Shown here in pieces: positions 43,589 through 53,400 of a stretch of DNA of 64,000 bases; position 1 is the first letter of the stretch, and every line of letters starts with the position of its first letter. Both the position numbers and the translations under genes were made by a program. The notes below the pieces were generated by a model, which saw nothing but the letters and a program-made list of their open reading frames with translations, was not told the origin of the DNA and did no database searches. Source of the DNA: Desulfosporosinus sp. FKB (GTDB lineage Bacteria; Bacillota; Desulfitobacteriia; Desulfitobacteriales; Desulfitobacteriaceae); NCBI RefSeq assembly GCF_002196705.1, contig NZ_NADJ01000016.1, positions 108,364 through 172,363 on the forward strand, given 5' to 3'.

Positions 43589-45325
43589 TTAGAGGGTAAG
43601 CAGCTTATCTCCTTTGATCTCCTCAGCACTCCAAGCGATAACGGCAAAATTCCCCTTCGAATGTGTATCAACTTTGTTGATCCACTCGATCTCATTGCTA
43701 GCCTTAGCGGACAACAGTTGATTCGTTGTCCCGGTATGATACAGCGAGGAATTGATAACCCACCATTTGGTGGCTATATCCGCCCGTTGCAAATCCTCCT
43801 CCAGACGCATTGCTTCATACACGGGTGTAGCTTCCGCAAGAGTAACAATGATGACCTCGGTTTCGTCGGCATTACGCAATCGTGGCAGCAGCTTGACCAC
43901 AGATTCGGGAATATCCCCTTGGGAACGTTGGATCTCCTTGTGGTAGCTCTGCGTGGAGTCCAGCAGCAAAAGCGTATGACCAGTCGGTGCCGTGTCGATG
44001 ACAACGACTTGATCTTCTGCCTTTTCCACAATTTGAGCAAAAGCTCTGAATACGGCGATTTCCTGGGTACAAGGGGAGCGCAAATCCTCCTCGATATAGG
44101 CTATATCCTCTTCGGACATGGTTTCTCTGGCCTTGGCAAGCACTTCCTCTTGATATTTTTCCAATTCTGCCTGCTCATCAATATGACTCATAGTGATGCC
44201 GTAGGTCTCTTCGATCACAAATTTGAGATGTGCCGCAGGATCAGTAGTGGTAAGGTGTACCTTTTTACCCCTGGCGGACAATCCCATGGCAATGGCTGCT
44301 GCAATGGTCGTCTTACCCACTCCCCCCTTGCCCATGGTAAAGATGACCTTTTTATGGGTATGATGGAGATCCTCAATAACATCCTTAAGCTGAGGGATTG
44401 CCTGAGCCTGTAACCGTTCCTCGCGGACGATATAATTATCCTTAGTCAGCAAGGCTCTTACATTCTCCATACCTGTAATGTTATACGCTCTGAGCGGCAC
44501 GGTGAAAATAGTGAGGGATTGCAACCCCTGGGGCATATCGGCCAGCGCTTTCTGCTGCTTGTGATAGAGACTTTCAGAAATACGATCATCGTACGAGGTC
44601 AATACACCATTTAGGATCATTACCTGATTGTTGACACCAATATCCGCCAGCTCTTTCGACGCTCGTTCAGCTTCTTTAAGAGGTGCTGTTTCAGGACGGG
44701 ATACAAGAATGAGGGTCGTCAGATTGCCGTCGGCTAAGGTTTCCACTGCCTTTTTATAAATCTCTTTTTTGTCTTCCAAACCGGAAAGCTGTCCTAAACA
44801 GGAGGCACCGTGGGTGCTTTCACTGATAAAATTGCTCCAGGCAGAAGGTAATTGAAGCATTCTGAGGGTATGCCCTGTTGGAGCGGTATCAAATATAACA
44901 TGGTCGAAGTCTAATTGTGTTTTTTCATTCGTTATAAAGTTGGAAAACTCATTAAAAGCAGCAATTTCCACCGTACAAGAACCGGAAAGTTGTTCCTCCA
45001 TATTGTTAAGCACCGCATCGGGCAGTTTACCGCGATACGGAGAGATGACACTTTCTCTGTATTCTGCTGCCGCCTGGAGGGGATCAAGGTTAGCTACGAT
45101 GAGATTCGGTACTCCCTTAACGGGAACCCCTTTATTCGTCAACTCCGTCTCAAAAACATCCTGCAAGTTTGAAGCAGGATCCGTGCTGATGAGCAGCACC
45201 TTCTTCCCACTGTCGGCAAGATTCACGGCCGTTGCACAAGCGGTGGAGGTTTTCCCGACGCCCCCTTTGCCGGTATAAAATAAATACTTTGTCAGCGTAA
45301 TTTTCTGTGGATTGAAAATCTGCAT
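43589..45325 (-). CDS. arsA: Arsenical pump-driving ATPase ArsA, two-domain, 578 aa
   Basis: Two P-loops are seen: YTGKGGVGKTSTACATAV near residue 20 and FTMGKGGVGKTTIAAAIA near residue 330, each followed by a DTAPTGHTLRML/DTAPTGHTLLLL signature. A Cys in LRSPCTQEIAVF and in GSCTVEIAAF corresponds to the metalloid site. ArsA powers arsenite export through a membrane partner; no arsB lies next to it, and the only ACR3 is 36 kb away. It follows arsD by 46 bases. Confidence 0.95.
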   Translation of the reverse strand: MQIFNPQKITLTKYLFYTGKGGVGKTSTACATAVNLADSGKKVLLISTDPASNLQDVFETELTNKGVPVKGVPNLIVANLDPLQAAAEYRESVISPYRGKLPDAVLNNMEEQLSGSCTVEIAAFNEFSNFITNEKTQLDFDHVIFDTAPTGHTLRMLQLPSAWSNFISESTHGASCLGQLSGLEDKKEIYKKAVETLADGNLTTLILVSRPETAPLKEAERASKELADIGVNNQVMILNGVLTSYDDRISESLYHKQQKALADMPQGLQSLTIFTVPLRAYNITGMENVRALLTKDNYIVREERLQAQAIPQLKDVIEDLHHTHKKVIFTMGKGGVGKTTIAAAIAMGLSARGKKVHLTTTDPAAHLKFVIEETYGITMSHIDEQAELEKYQEEVLAKARETMSEEDIAYIEEDLRSPCTQEIAVFRAFAQIVEKAEDQVVVIDTAPTGHTLLLLDSTQSYHKEIQRSQGDIPESVVKLLPRLRNADETEVIIVTLAEATPVYEAMRLEEDLQRADIATKWWVINSSLYHTGTTNQLLSAKASNEIEWINKVDTHSKGNFAVIAWSAEEIKGDKLLTL

Positions 45326-45371
45326 TGTTTGTCACCCTCATTTCCGGAACTCACGATTTGAATTTACTGAA

Positions 45372-45764
45372 TCAGCAGTTCCCGTCCGAACAACCACATC
45401 CTGAGGTTTTAGGAAGAATTGTAAACGTCTCGTCTTTTTCTTTCTCACTTAGTAAGGAAATTGGAATGTTGAGAAGCTTTGCGAACTCTTCATTACTGGG
45501 GTATCGGCCTGTAATCAAAATTTCCCCATCTAAGACCGTAGCCGGCAGTTGCTCAACCCCTTTAGTTTGGAGAAGGTCATTCACTGCCTTATTGTTGACA
45601 AATTCCATCGGTGCATTCGTAAGATTGAAACGGTCAACTTCAACGCCGTTTTTCTTCAATGAATTAAGAACGGTAGAAATCCGAAGCAATTCCGTGTCAA
45701 CCCCTACACCACAGAGTCCGGTGGAACAACACATAGCAGGTTCAAATATTTGCATCTTTTTCAT
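45372..45764 (-). CDS. arsD: Arsenite metallochaperone ArsD, 130 aa
   Basis: The conserved arsenite site is EPAMCCSTGLCGVGVD (two vicinal Cys and a third), followed by a thioredoxin-like core LPATVLDGEILITGRYP and a C-terminal Cys pair SGCGCSDGNC. ArsD hands As(III) to ArsA, which is coded downstream. The tail resembles those of two other redox proteins in this window. Confidence 0.95.
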   Translation of the reverse strand: MKKMQIFEPAMCCSTGLCGVGVDTELLRISTVLNSLKKNGVEVDRFNLTNAPMEFVNNKAVNDLLQTKGVEQLPATVLDGEILITGRYPSNEEFAKLLNIPISLLSEKEKDETFTILPKTSGCGCSDGNC

Positions 45765-45890
45765 ATCATTCGCTCCCCGTTTTAATTTGTAGGACGGTTC
45801 AAATTTTTAACTAACGATTCAATGCATGATCCTATATTTTGTGTCATTCCTCTTATGTTTATTGCAAATCATGCACTAAAAATCGTATTA

Positions 45891-46217
45891 CTAAGTAGGA
45901 CATCCTTTAGACATCATAATCTTTTTTTCGTCCTCTTCTGACTTGGGCAACGTAGGAATAAGCAGAGCCAGCAGAGAATTTTCCATATTCAGCGTATAAT
46001 AGATCCATTGCCCTCCACGGCGTTCATTCACAAATCCCGCTTTATGCAGGCGTCTCATTTGTTGGGATACCCCAGGCTGGCTTATACTTAAGACTTCCGT
46101 CAAATCGCAAACGCGTAGTTCCCGACCTTGCAGTAGCACTAAAATTCTCAACCGTGTTTTATCTCCCAAAACCTTGAATCTTTCAACCATTGCATCAATA
46201 CGCGGTTCATAAGCCAA
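45891..46217 (-). CDS. arsR: ArsR-type repressor heading arsDA, 108 aa
   Basis: The winged helix includes RFKVLGDKTRLRILVLLQGREL and the recognition helix SISQPGVSQQMRRLHKAGF. The metalloid motif is RVCDLTEVLS with a single Cys, rather than CVC; further Cys are only at the C-terminal GCPT. It heads arsD and arsA and may bind the palindrome at 46263-46276. Confidence 0.9.
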   Translation of the reverse strand: MAYEPRIDAMVERFKVLGDKTRLRILVLLQGRELRVCDLTEVLSISQPGVSQQMRRLHKAGFVNERRGGQWIYYTLNMENSLLALLIPTLPKSEEDEKKIMMSKGCPT

Positions 46218-46262
46218 AAGTCTCGGCCTCCTCCCTTATCTATAACTCATTAATTATATAAG

Positions 46263-46276
46263 CATATTATTATATG
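46263..46276. promoter_or_regulatory. Candidate operator for the arsRDA operon
   Basis: CATATTATTATATG has 5-bp arms around four bases and lies 46 bases upstream of the ArsR start. It is an AT-rich region, so chance is possible. Confidence 0.45.
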
Positions 46277-46475
46277 TTAAAGTCTTTTGCAAGTAACTTT
46301 ACCTTTAAGAATGTCCTTTATCCGCTTCATCTTAAAATTTATCGTCAGGCAGCAATAGTTTTAGTGACTAAATGCCGTAATAGTGAACTTCACAAGTACT
46401 GAGAGACAATGGCAGCTCGTACTAATACTTTCAGACATAATTTGAAAAAAAGGGTGCAAAACTCAAATCCCCACT

Positions 46476-47168
46476 CTAAAATCCTAAATAAAACATATAA
46501 AACGCTATGAGCAGAATTGAACTACCCAAGACAATTCTCAGTACAACGGTGAATGTACCATATCGATGGGTTGCTGTCATGTTTTTTACAAATCCGATTG
46601 ATGTTCCTGCAGCCAACACCAAGGTACTATGACCGATAGAATAGAATAATAACAAGACGATCCCCCATAGCAAACTTCCTCGTTCTGCCACAACTGCAAG
46701 AAGTGTAATCAGTACCGGCGTTGCACAAGGGGATGAAAAAACGCCCCCTAATATTCCTGCTATAAAGGCTCCAATGTACCCCCTTCGAGTGTTCTTGGCA
46801 ATGAGGAAAGTAGAAGGTACGAAATTATAAATCTCCCAGGTTTGCATAGCCATAAACACCATGAGAACTCCCAATAAAAGATACCACCAGGATGATGTTG
46901 TTCCCATCAGTTTCCCAACAAGTGACGATACTGTTCCCAGGATTGTAAACGTGACCGCTGAGCCTGCCGCAAAGGTAAGTGAAAGCCAAAAGGCCCTTTT
47001 CATGTTATTGTTTCCAGTGCCGCCTACATAGCCTATGACTAGCGGAACACTTGATAATGCGCAAGGGGTCAGGGACGTCAGTACACCGGCAAGCAAAGCA
47101 AGCACTGGAGCTATCCACATATTTTGAGAAATAAGCGTCGAAAGAACATCAAGCCATTCCGTGATCAT
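46476..47168 (-). CDS. CcdA-like thiol:disulfide membrane transporter, 230 aa
   Basis: Six membrane helices carry the CcdA/DsbD-beta signatures LLAGVLTSLTPCALSSVPLVIGYVGG and LGGVFSSPCATPVLITLL, with the two redox Cys in each half. It moves electrons across the membrane to an outer thioredoxin-like partner, coded just upstream with a four-base overlap (ATGA). This pair may support cytochrome c maturation or rescue of thiols under metalloid stress. Confidence 0.92.
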   Translation of the reverse strand: MITEWLDVLSTLISQNMWIAPVLALLAGVLTSLTPCALSSVPLVIGYVGGTGNNNMKRAFWLSLTFAAGSAVTFTILGTVSSLVGKLMGTTSSWWYLLLGVLMVFMAMQTWEIYNFVPSTFLIAKNTRRGYIGAFIAGILGGVFSSPCATPVLITLLAVVAERGSLLWGIVLLLFYSIGHSTLVLAAGTSIGFVKNMTATHRYGTFTVVLRIVLGSSILLIAFYMFYLGF

Positions 47169-47689
47169 TCCACACCCATCTCCTTCAGAACAGCTCTAAG
47201 CTGTGCTTCCGTCATACCTCCTTGATGTGCAGTATAAACATGTTTATTGGTATCCTTCGTGGAATACATCATCATTTGCATGGCTTCGGGGTCTTTAGGC
47301 ACAAAGGGATTGCCGTCTTTATCAAAGTAGAACTGCGTTGGGATTAAGTCTACCGGGAAATTATCAGCTGCATTTTTATTTTTCCAAACGTCTACGAACT
47401 TGATAATAGCCTTGCCTTGCGTCTCCTTATTAAGTTTCTTAAGTACGGGTGCCATTTCTTTACAAGGAACACAGGAATCCGCACCAAAATCAATCACAAT
47501 CGGTAACCCGTAAGTTTTTAGCTGATCTAGATCTATGGCTGTTGCTTCGAGCGCGAATTCGTCATTTGTATCTGCCATAAGCTTCTGTTCGCTACTTTTT
47601 AAGATATAAATTCCCACTATTACTCCGATAATAAGGAGAGGAACTATAAATTTGAGGACAAATTTGGTTTTATTGTCTTTATAATTCAT
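47165..47689 (-). CDS. Membrane-anchored thioredoxin-like protein, 174 aa
   Basis: An N-terminal membrane helix (FVLKFIVPLLIIGVIVGIYIL) is followed by an extracytoplasmic thioredoxin domain with GADSCVPCKEMAPVLKKL as active site and LIPTQFYFDKDG as the cis-Pro region. Its C-terminal helix reads MTEAQLRAVLKEMG. I start at MNYKDNK (47689); longer open frames upstream have no sign of coding. It is the partner of the CcdA-like protein. Confidence 0.88.
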   Translation of the reverse strand: MNYKDNKTKFVLKFIVPLLIIGVIVGIYILKSSEQKLMADTNDEFALEATAIDLDQLKTYGLPIVIDFGADSCVPCKEMAPVLKKLNKETQGKAIIKFVDVWKNKNAADNFPVDLIPTQFYFDKDGNPFVPKDPEAMQMMMYSTKDTNKHVYTAHQGGMTEAQLRAVLKEMGVE

Positions 47690-47920
47690 TAAACTTTCCA
47701 ACCTCCCGCGTTTTTTACCGATACAACCTTCGGTGTCTGAGATAATATCATTAAATGACTTCTGCGGAGTCTTGGCGAAAGCAAAGCCGCTGGTAAAAGT
47801 CGAACCCCGAAACAAGCTGTTTCAGGGTTTGCAGAGAATATAAAGTGGGTTCAAGGATAAAAAATAATGTACCGGTATCGTTTAACCATTAATACGTTAG
47901 GTGATCACGGCGAAATAAAC

Positions 47921-48526
47921 TCATTGTGTATTTGAGCTACTTGATGTACCTGCGCTTGGCACTGTATTATAACCCCAAAAACCGCCATGCATACCTCTGC
48001 CGCCACCCATGCCACCGTGCATTCCCATTCCTCCGGAAACAAAAGTACCTTTCATAAGGGCATCTTCTTGCACTTTTATTTGGGCTTGCATAGCATCAGT
48101 CCAGGCTTTAACCTGATCATCCGTCAAGCCGTTCGCCTTCATAGCCTGAGCCTGTGCTTGCAGACGAGCTTGAGCTGCACTGTCCCAAGCTTTAAGCTGA
48201 TCATCCGTCATAGGTTGACCGTTATTATACATCATGCCGCCACGCATCCTCCCCATGCCCGGGCCAAAAACCTGACCACTCGCTATTGCTTGGGTACTGT
48301 ATTGCTGGCGCAGGTCAATAGAGCTCTTCATAGCGTCAGCCTGTGCTTGAGTAATGATACCAGCCTCAACTTCTTTGTCAGCTATTTGCTTTTGAATTCC
48401 GAACACTTGCTGGGTTAAGCTTTTGATCTCATCAAGCTTTGATGAATCTGTGGCAGCGAACGCTGCCGTGGCTCCTCCCACCAATAACACAACACTTAGC
48501 ACCCCTATGGCGAGTTTCTTTTTCAT
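47921..48526 (-). CDS. Secreted DUF2680-type protein with Met/His/Gly-rich tail, 201 aa
   Basis: A Sec signal peptide (LAIGVLSVVLLVGGATAAFAA) precedes helical repeats with GIITQAQADAMK and two copies of a NGQPMTDDQLKAWDSA/NGLTDDQVKAWTDAM motif. The C-terminal region is GGMGMHGGMGGGRGMHGGFWG, rich in Met and His, suggesting metal binding. It is alone, upstream of the thioredoxin-CcdA pair. DUF2680 proteins are common in sulfate-reducing Firmicutes; the function is unknown. Confidence 0.75.
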   Translation of the reverse strand: MKKKLAIGVLSVVLLVGGATAAFAATDSSKLDEIKSLTQQVFGIQKQIADKEVEAGIITQAQADAMKSSIDLRQQYSTQAIASGQVFGPGMGRMRGGMMYNNGQPMTDDQLKAWDSAAQARLQAQAQAMKANGLTDDQVKAWTDAMQAQIKVQEDALMKGTFVSGGMGMHGGMGGGRGMHGGFWGYNTVPSAGTSSSSNTQ

Positions 48527-48750
48527 ACAGTAATACCTCCTTCGTAAATTGACCTCAATATATTTTTCACCCGGTACAATAGTATCTTAACCAGCAATCG
48601 TGTCAAAACTGTTACATTTTCAAACTTCGTGAAAAGTATATTTGTGTTCAATATATAAGAAGGAGGTTTTGAAAAAGGACGCATTAAAATCAAAATATCA
48701 CAGGCAATTCAGTTGCCTATAGAAGTTAATGAGAATTTTAGATGAAAGAT

Positions 48751-48987
48751 TTATAATCGAAAACCATTGTTAATACTAATTTTCATTTTTCCCTTCCCTA
48801 ATTCTTGCTCGACCAAAATAAGATGTTGTATTGGAGGCAAAGGCTCGCCATCCTCTATAATCTTATCAATGAAATATAGGCAGTCGGATTTTTCCTCATC
48901 TGAATTGCTCGCCGTCTTGTATTTAAAACAGCTTATTAGGTCGTTGCTTGCCTCAATACCCAACCCACAATTACGACAAGTTTTCAT
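48751..48987 (-). CDS. Small zinc-finger-like protein, 78 aa
   Basis: Four Cys at the N-terminus (MKTCRNCGLGI, then DLISCFKYK, then SDCLYFID) could bind a metal, followed by a short helical tail with PPIQHLILVEQELG. I start at the ATG at 48987 behind AGGAGGG. No family is recognised. It stands alone, with no close operon partner. Confidence 0.65.
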   Translation of the reverse strand: MKTCRNCGLGIEASNDLISCFKYKTASNSDEEKSDCLYFIDKIIEDGEPLPPIQHLILVEQELGKGKMKISINNGFRL

Positions 48988-49130
48988 GTTCTCACACCCT
49001 CCTACTATTTTCCTATCCAAATCATCATCTTTTCTCTAATCAAGCACAATGTTAGCTACAGGTTAGGGCTAAATTAAAGATCCCCCTGGAATAGAACAAT
49101 AAGTAAATCTATACAGGATGTTTTTTAAAT

Positions 49131-50132
49131 CTATATCTCTGTTTCACTGAGCCATAGGGCTACATCTTTAATAATAAGCGCCTGATTTCCAGATTGACTA
49201 TTAATCTTTATCAGACGCTCAATCATCCTGTCTTTCTTAAAAGAGCATCCTTCAAGGCCTTTTCCGATATCGCTGATTAAGCGCTCTTCAATGGCATCAG
49301 AAAAAACTTGCACTGAATCAATGCGGCCGTTTTTCAAACAAAACCCTAATTCCATTTCTCCCCAAGCAAAGCGGCGACAAATTGAAATGTCAAACTTCGG
49401 AGTGTTGCCAAACCGCCATTCCCAAGAGGAATACTTCCTAACCAACGGTTCAATATTGAAGTCATTGCGATCCACAGCCATTTCTTGGGTGCTCCCCCGG
49501 TAATTATGAAAAAAACTCTCTTTCATGCTTTGGGTTACATCGGATAAAGTGATAGCTCTTTTAACTTCCACTAAATTCACCACTCTGGAACGAACAGAAT
49601 CAACCCCTTTGGAAATTATCTTTTCACTAGATACCTGTAGGTAACGACTAAGTTTCGTCAAATCGCTATTAATTAGGATCGTGCCATGATGCAAAGCCCT
49701 GTCTTGATTAAAATAGTAAGCGTTACCGGAAAACTTTTTTTCCTCAATCATCAAATCGTTACGCCCAGAAAACTCGGCCTTTATGCCAAGTTTTGTTACT
49801 GCCTGTAAAATTACATTGAGCTGTTTTGATAAGTCATAATGTTTTTTATTCATAATGAAGGTGAAGTTCAGATTGCCTAAGTCATGGAAAACCGCACCAC
49901 CGCCGGATAAACGCCGGGCTAGTTTTCCGCCCTCTTGTTCCAAATCAAGATGCCGACACTCTTTCCAGGCGTTCTGATTTCTGCCAATGACCACCGTGTT
50001 GTCATTTTGCCATAAATAAAGGATAACTTCATCCTCGGCTATTTGTTTTAATAAATATTCTTCGATGGCCAAATTTACCCACGGATCATACGATAATGAT
50101 TCAATAACACGAGTTTGAAGTTGCGTAATCAT
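49131..50132 (-). CDS. lplA: Lipoate-protein ligase A, 333 aa
   Basis: The LplA fold is seen in YDPWVNLAIEEYLL, NDNTVVIGRNQNAWKEC, ARRLSGGGAVFHDLGNLNFTF and KKFSGNAYYFNQDRALHHGTILI, where Lys and the RRxSGGGAVxHD loop bind lipoyl-AMP. The C-terminal accessory domain (residues 240-333) is present. It attaches free lipoate to carrier proteins. The only lipoyl acceptor in the window is the DGC-GcvH fusion (54560-55414), 4.4 kb away. It is preceded by an MFS transporter gene after 22 bases. Confidence 0.92.
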   Translation of the reverse strand: MITQLQTRVIESLSYDPWVNLAIEEYLLKQIAEDEVILYLWQNDNTVVIGRNQNAWKECRHLDLEQEGGKLARRLSGGGAVFHDLGNLNFTFIMNKKHYDLSKQLNVILQAVTKLGIKAEFSGRNDLMIEEKKFSGNAYYFNQDRALHHGTILINSDLTKLSRYLQVSSEKIISKGVDSVRSRVVNLVEVKRAITLSDVTQSMKESFFHNYRGSTQEMAVDRNDFNIEPLVRKYSSWEWRFGNTPKFDISICRRFAWGEMELGFCLKNGRIDSVQVFSDAIEERLISDIGKGLEGCSFKKDRMIERLIKINSQSGNQALIIKDVALWLSETEI

Positions 50133-50154
50133 AGTAGTTTCTCTTTCTATATCT

Positions 50155-51354
50155 TTACAAATTTCTGATCATTTCCTTTATTTCATTAGGTTCCACGACA
50201 TGATCCCGGATTAAGACAAAGCTCAAAAGCAGCGTAATAACCAGGGCAAGCCCGTTAATTAGAAAAAGGTTGTCGAGTCCGGCGGCGGCAATCACCCTTC
50301 CGCCAATTGCCGTACCGATACCGCCACCCCCCATGAAGCAAAAGGCAACCAAGGACATGGCTGCACCCCTAGCCTTCTGGGCAAACTCTGTAGCTCTTGT
50401 GAGAAGGGTAGAATGCGTAAAGATGAAACCAAGTCCCAGCAAGGCAATACCTAAGATCAGCATCCCCAGAATATCCCCATACAAGTAGATAATGATATCC
50501 GCCATGGCTGCTGACACAAGCCCTAAGCTCAATACTTTGCGCGCCCCCATTTTAGCCGCTAACTTACCGCTCATTCTCCCGCCAATAACGGACATGATTC
50601 CGAAGGCCGTCATAATTAAACCAATATATAAATAGTTAAATCCATAGGTTTTAGCAATGTAAGCCCCTCCATAAGAAAAGCTTCCAACAATAAATATCCC
50701 TTCCAGTAAAACAATGAAATACGTAAACAAACTCCTACTGGTCCCCAACAGTTTCGCATACGGTGCAAAAATTTTGTTGCCAGGGTGCTTTTCCGAAGGC
50801 AGCGACTTGTAATTTTTAAGGAGCAGCAACGTCGGAATTATGGCCAGTATAGCATAGATGCCAAAAACCCCTCTCCAATTAAGGAAGTAAGCAATCGTGC
50901 CTCCGATGGCCATACTGAGTCCTTGCCCCAGAAACGAAATTCCCATAAACGTTCCTATGGCACCCTGTCTTTCCTGGATCGGGAACATATCCCCGATCAA
51001 AGCTAAGGATATTGGCATGACCGAGGCAGCAAACACTCCTGTTAGTGCTCTGTATATCGCCAGGTTAGTTAGACTCGAACCTAACGCACAAAGCCCTGTC
51101 GCGATCGTAAACATGATCATCGCCAACGTTATAACCTGTTTTTTTCCATAGCGATCTGCCAAGGGACCAAAGATAATCTGAAAAATTCCAAAGGGAATCA
51201 TATAGGCTGTGATTAAGAGTCCGGCTCTTGAAATATCAAGCGTCAAATTTTGAGAAATGGCGGGCAATATCGGAGATACTACCCAATTGTCTGCCATAAC
51301 GATAAAACCAGCTAAACCGAGCAACAGGATGATCTTGTTTCCATCCTTATTCAT
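50155..51354 (-). CDS. MFS transporter, DHA1-like (12-helix), 399 aa
   Basis: Twelve helices are predicted with GPLADRYGKKQVITLAM (motif A), YRALTGVFAASVMPISLALIGD (motif B region) and GGTIAYFLNWRGVFG (motif C region). It is in operon with lplA, so it may import lipoate or a precursor, or export a toxic thiol compound. The substrate cannot be read from sequence. Confidence 0.88.
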   Translation of the reverse strand: MNKDGNKIILLLGLAGFIVMADNWVVSPILPAISQNLTLDISRAGLLITAYMIPFGIFQIIFGPLADRYGKKQVITLAMIMFTIATGLCALGSSLTNLAIYRALTGVFAASVMPISLALIGDMFPIQERQGAIGTFMGISFLGQGLSMAIGGTIAYFLNWRGVFGIYAILAIIPTLLLLKNYKSLPSEKHPGNKIFAPYAKLLGTSRSLFTYFIVLLEGIFIVGSFSYGGAYIAKTYGFNYLYIGLIMTAFGIMSVIGGRMSGKLAAKMGARKVLSLGLVSAAMADIIIYLYGDILGMLILGIALLGLGFIFTHSTLLTRATEFAQKARGAAMSLVAFCFMGGGGIGTAIGGRVIAAAGLDNLFLINGLALVITLLLSFVLIRDHVVEPNEIKEMIRNL

Positions 51355-51820
51355 AGCGTTTCACCCCTTAATCCTTAATAATGATTCTCATCTGTTCTTC
51401 TATGCTTAGTGGTAATTTGTGATCCTGCGAAACTTGACCTTGTTCAGGGCATCCCCACATCCACTCCTTTATTATATTAGTAATTTATAATATATTAATT
51501 TTATTATACTTAAATTTTATAATACTTCAAGAGGTATATTGAAATAAAGAAATGCTTGGCTGGCGCAGGCGGCTGCCAAGTTACACTTATGCATAATAGA
51601 ACAAAACCTTGCTCTTCCTCCCTACCGAGTTAGAGTCTGCCCTTTCGGTTACGTTATTTTTTGTACATAAATTTTTAGTGACTCTTGCAAAGAAAGACAG
51701 AAAAGAATAAAATTAATATTATCATATTATAAATATATCATATTATTATTTTGTAATAAGCTTCCGTCTTACATATTTATTGTTAACGTCTAAACAAACT
51801 GATTCAAGGAGTGAAAAATA
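51355..51820. other. AT-rich intergenic region with palindromic words
   Basis: No gene is seen. The part 51470-51540 and the part 51710-51790 are very AT-rich, with repeats such as ATCATATTATAAATATATCAT that resemble ArsR-type operators. The divergent promoters of the MFS-lplA operon and of the chemoreceptor gene must lie here. Confidence 0.4.
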
Positions 51821-53164
51821 ATGAAGAGATGGCGCTTAGGAACTCAGGTAACCGCCCTTATAGTACTCATGGCTTTAGCCGCTGGAGTGGTCGGCATAAT
51901 TGGAGTTTTTGAAATGTCTCAAATGCAAAACACCTTCACAAAGCTCCAACAACAAGGGATACTTCCGATGAATACCCTTTCCGATCTATGCTATCATTTG
52001 CAAGCCTATCGTTTCATCTCCAGTGTTCTCGTGGTCCTCGATATCATTGGCAGCCTCTTAATCGGAATCTTCCTTAGCCGGGCGTTAACGAAAATGTTGA
52101 GTTCTCTTATCCTTACTGCCAATAAAATCAGCGCTGGTGATATAACCCAAAGGAAACAAGCCCTCTGGATGCCTTGGAACCGAGAGGGAGAAGAGATTCA
52201 ACAGGCCTTTCGCGGGATGATACAGTCGTTAAGCACAATGGTCGGAAGTGTCAGCGAATCGGGTGAACGCCTTAAAAGTACCGCCGAACAGATTCGTCTT
52301 GGAGCCGAACAGTCAGCCATGGCGGCAGAACAAGTAGCAGCCGCCACAAGCACCATTGCTGGGGATATTCAGCTTCAGTTAAATCACATGGCCGAAAACC
52401 AGGAACGAATGCGACGGGTGGTTGAGGAATTGTCCCAAGCTGAAACGCAGGCAGAACAAGTTAGTTACTCTTCCAATCGTTCCGCGGATCTATCCAAAGC
52501 AGGAAGCGAATCTCTGCAAAATGTCGTTACTCAAATGGAGGCTATTGAATTACAAGTGAATAGTCTCAGCGAAGTCATTGGGCAAGTTGACGACAAATCT
52601 GAGCGGATTGCCCAGACAGTTGAAATTATTAACAGCATAGCGCAACAAACAAACCTGCTGGCCTTAAACGCGGCTATCGAAGCAGTTCGGGCAGGCGAAC
52701 ATGGCCGTGGATTTGCCGTGGTGGCTGAAGAGGTACGAAAATTAGCTGAACAGGTTCAACAGAGCCTTGGGGACATCACGGCACGTGTACAAGAAATGCA
52801 GCATGCCTCGCAGGGGGCACATTTAGAGATGGAGGCTAGTGTGCGGAGCGTCAATCAAGGTGGGACATACATAAGAGAAATATTTACACAATTTGAGACT
52901 ATCCGATCATCTGTCGAAGATAGTGCGATTTTAGCGCATGCAATTGAATCCTCAGTGCATCAGATTCAAAATGAGGGGCAAAACATGAGGACTAGCACCA
53001 AGAAAATAGTGATGGAAGCCGAAGGAATTTCAACGGGTACGCAAACAGCAGCCGCTGCCGCAGAGGAACAAAATGCCACTGCTGTCTCTTTATTTACTTC
53101 AGCAGAGAACCTTGATAAACTGGCTAAGGATCTTCAAAATACTATTGCATGCTTTAAACTTTAA
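51821..53164 (+). CDS. Methyl-accepting chemotaxis protein with very short sensor domain, 447 aa
   Basis: Two N-terminal membrane helices ([19 protein letters not shown] and [21 protein letters not shown]) are only about 40 residues apart, so the usual four-helix sensor of about 150 residues is gone. A HAMP domain ([11 protein letters not shown]) and the signalling domain follow, with the hairpin [41 protein letters not shown] intact. The C-terminus lacks a pentapeptide tether. It could respond through the HAMP/cytoplasmic region, or be a relic of a deletion that kept the frame. Confidence 0.92.
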   Translation: MKRWRLGTQVTALIVLMALAAGVVGIIGVFEMSQMQNTFTKLQQQGILPMNTLSDLCYHLQAYRFISSVLVVLDIIGSLLIGIFLSRALTKMLSSLILTANKISAGDITQRKQALWMPWNREGEEIQQAFRGMIQSLSTMVGSVSESGERLKSTAEQIRLGAEQSAMAAEQVAAATSTIAGDIQLQLNHMAENQERMRRVVEELSQAETQAEQVSYSSNRSADLSKAGSESLQNVVTQMEAIELQVNSLSEVIGQVDDKSERIAQTVEIINSIAQQTNLLALNAAIEAVRAGEHGRGFAVVAEEVRKLAEQVQQSLGDITARVQEMQHASQGAHLEMEASVRSVNQGGTYIREIFTQFETIRSSVEDSAILAHAIESSVHQIQNEGQNMRTSTKKIVMEAEGISTGTQTAAAAAEEQNATAVSLFTSAENLDKLAKDLQNTIACFKL

Positions 53165-53201
53165 AAATTGCATTATCGTTTTAACGCATTTTTATATAAA
53201 T

Positions 53202-53246
53202 GAACCCTCAATGGTCGATTACTGGGTAATGAACGATTGAGGGTTC
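53202..53246 (+). terminator. Terminator after the chemoreceptor gene
   Basis: GAACCCTCAAT (53202-53212) pairs with ATTGAGGGTTC (53236-53246). A short AT-rich tract follows. It also separates the convergent minus-strand operon. A smaller hairpin (AGACGTGC/GCACGTCT) lies near 53330. Confidence 0.8.
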
Positions 53247-53400
53247 ATAATTATGTTTTAGTAATTTTACAGCATTCCTCGCCCCCAAAGACAATCTACA
53301 GGAAGGCGCATTGTCCCTGGTGCAAAGAGACGTGCCCTAAGCACGTCTACCAAAGGACTATTTTCGCTGTTCTTAATTCTATTCCCTATGACTATCTCTA

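Noticed and set aside
43532..44413. Long open frame on the plus strand opposite arsA
   Set aside because: It is the antisense shadow of the arsA coding frame; no ribosome site and no recognisable protein pattern.
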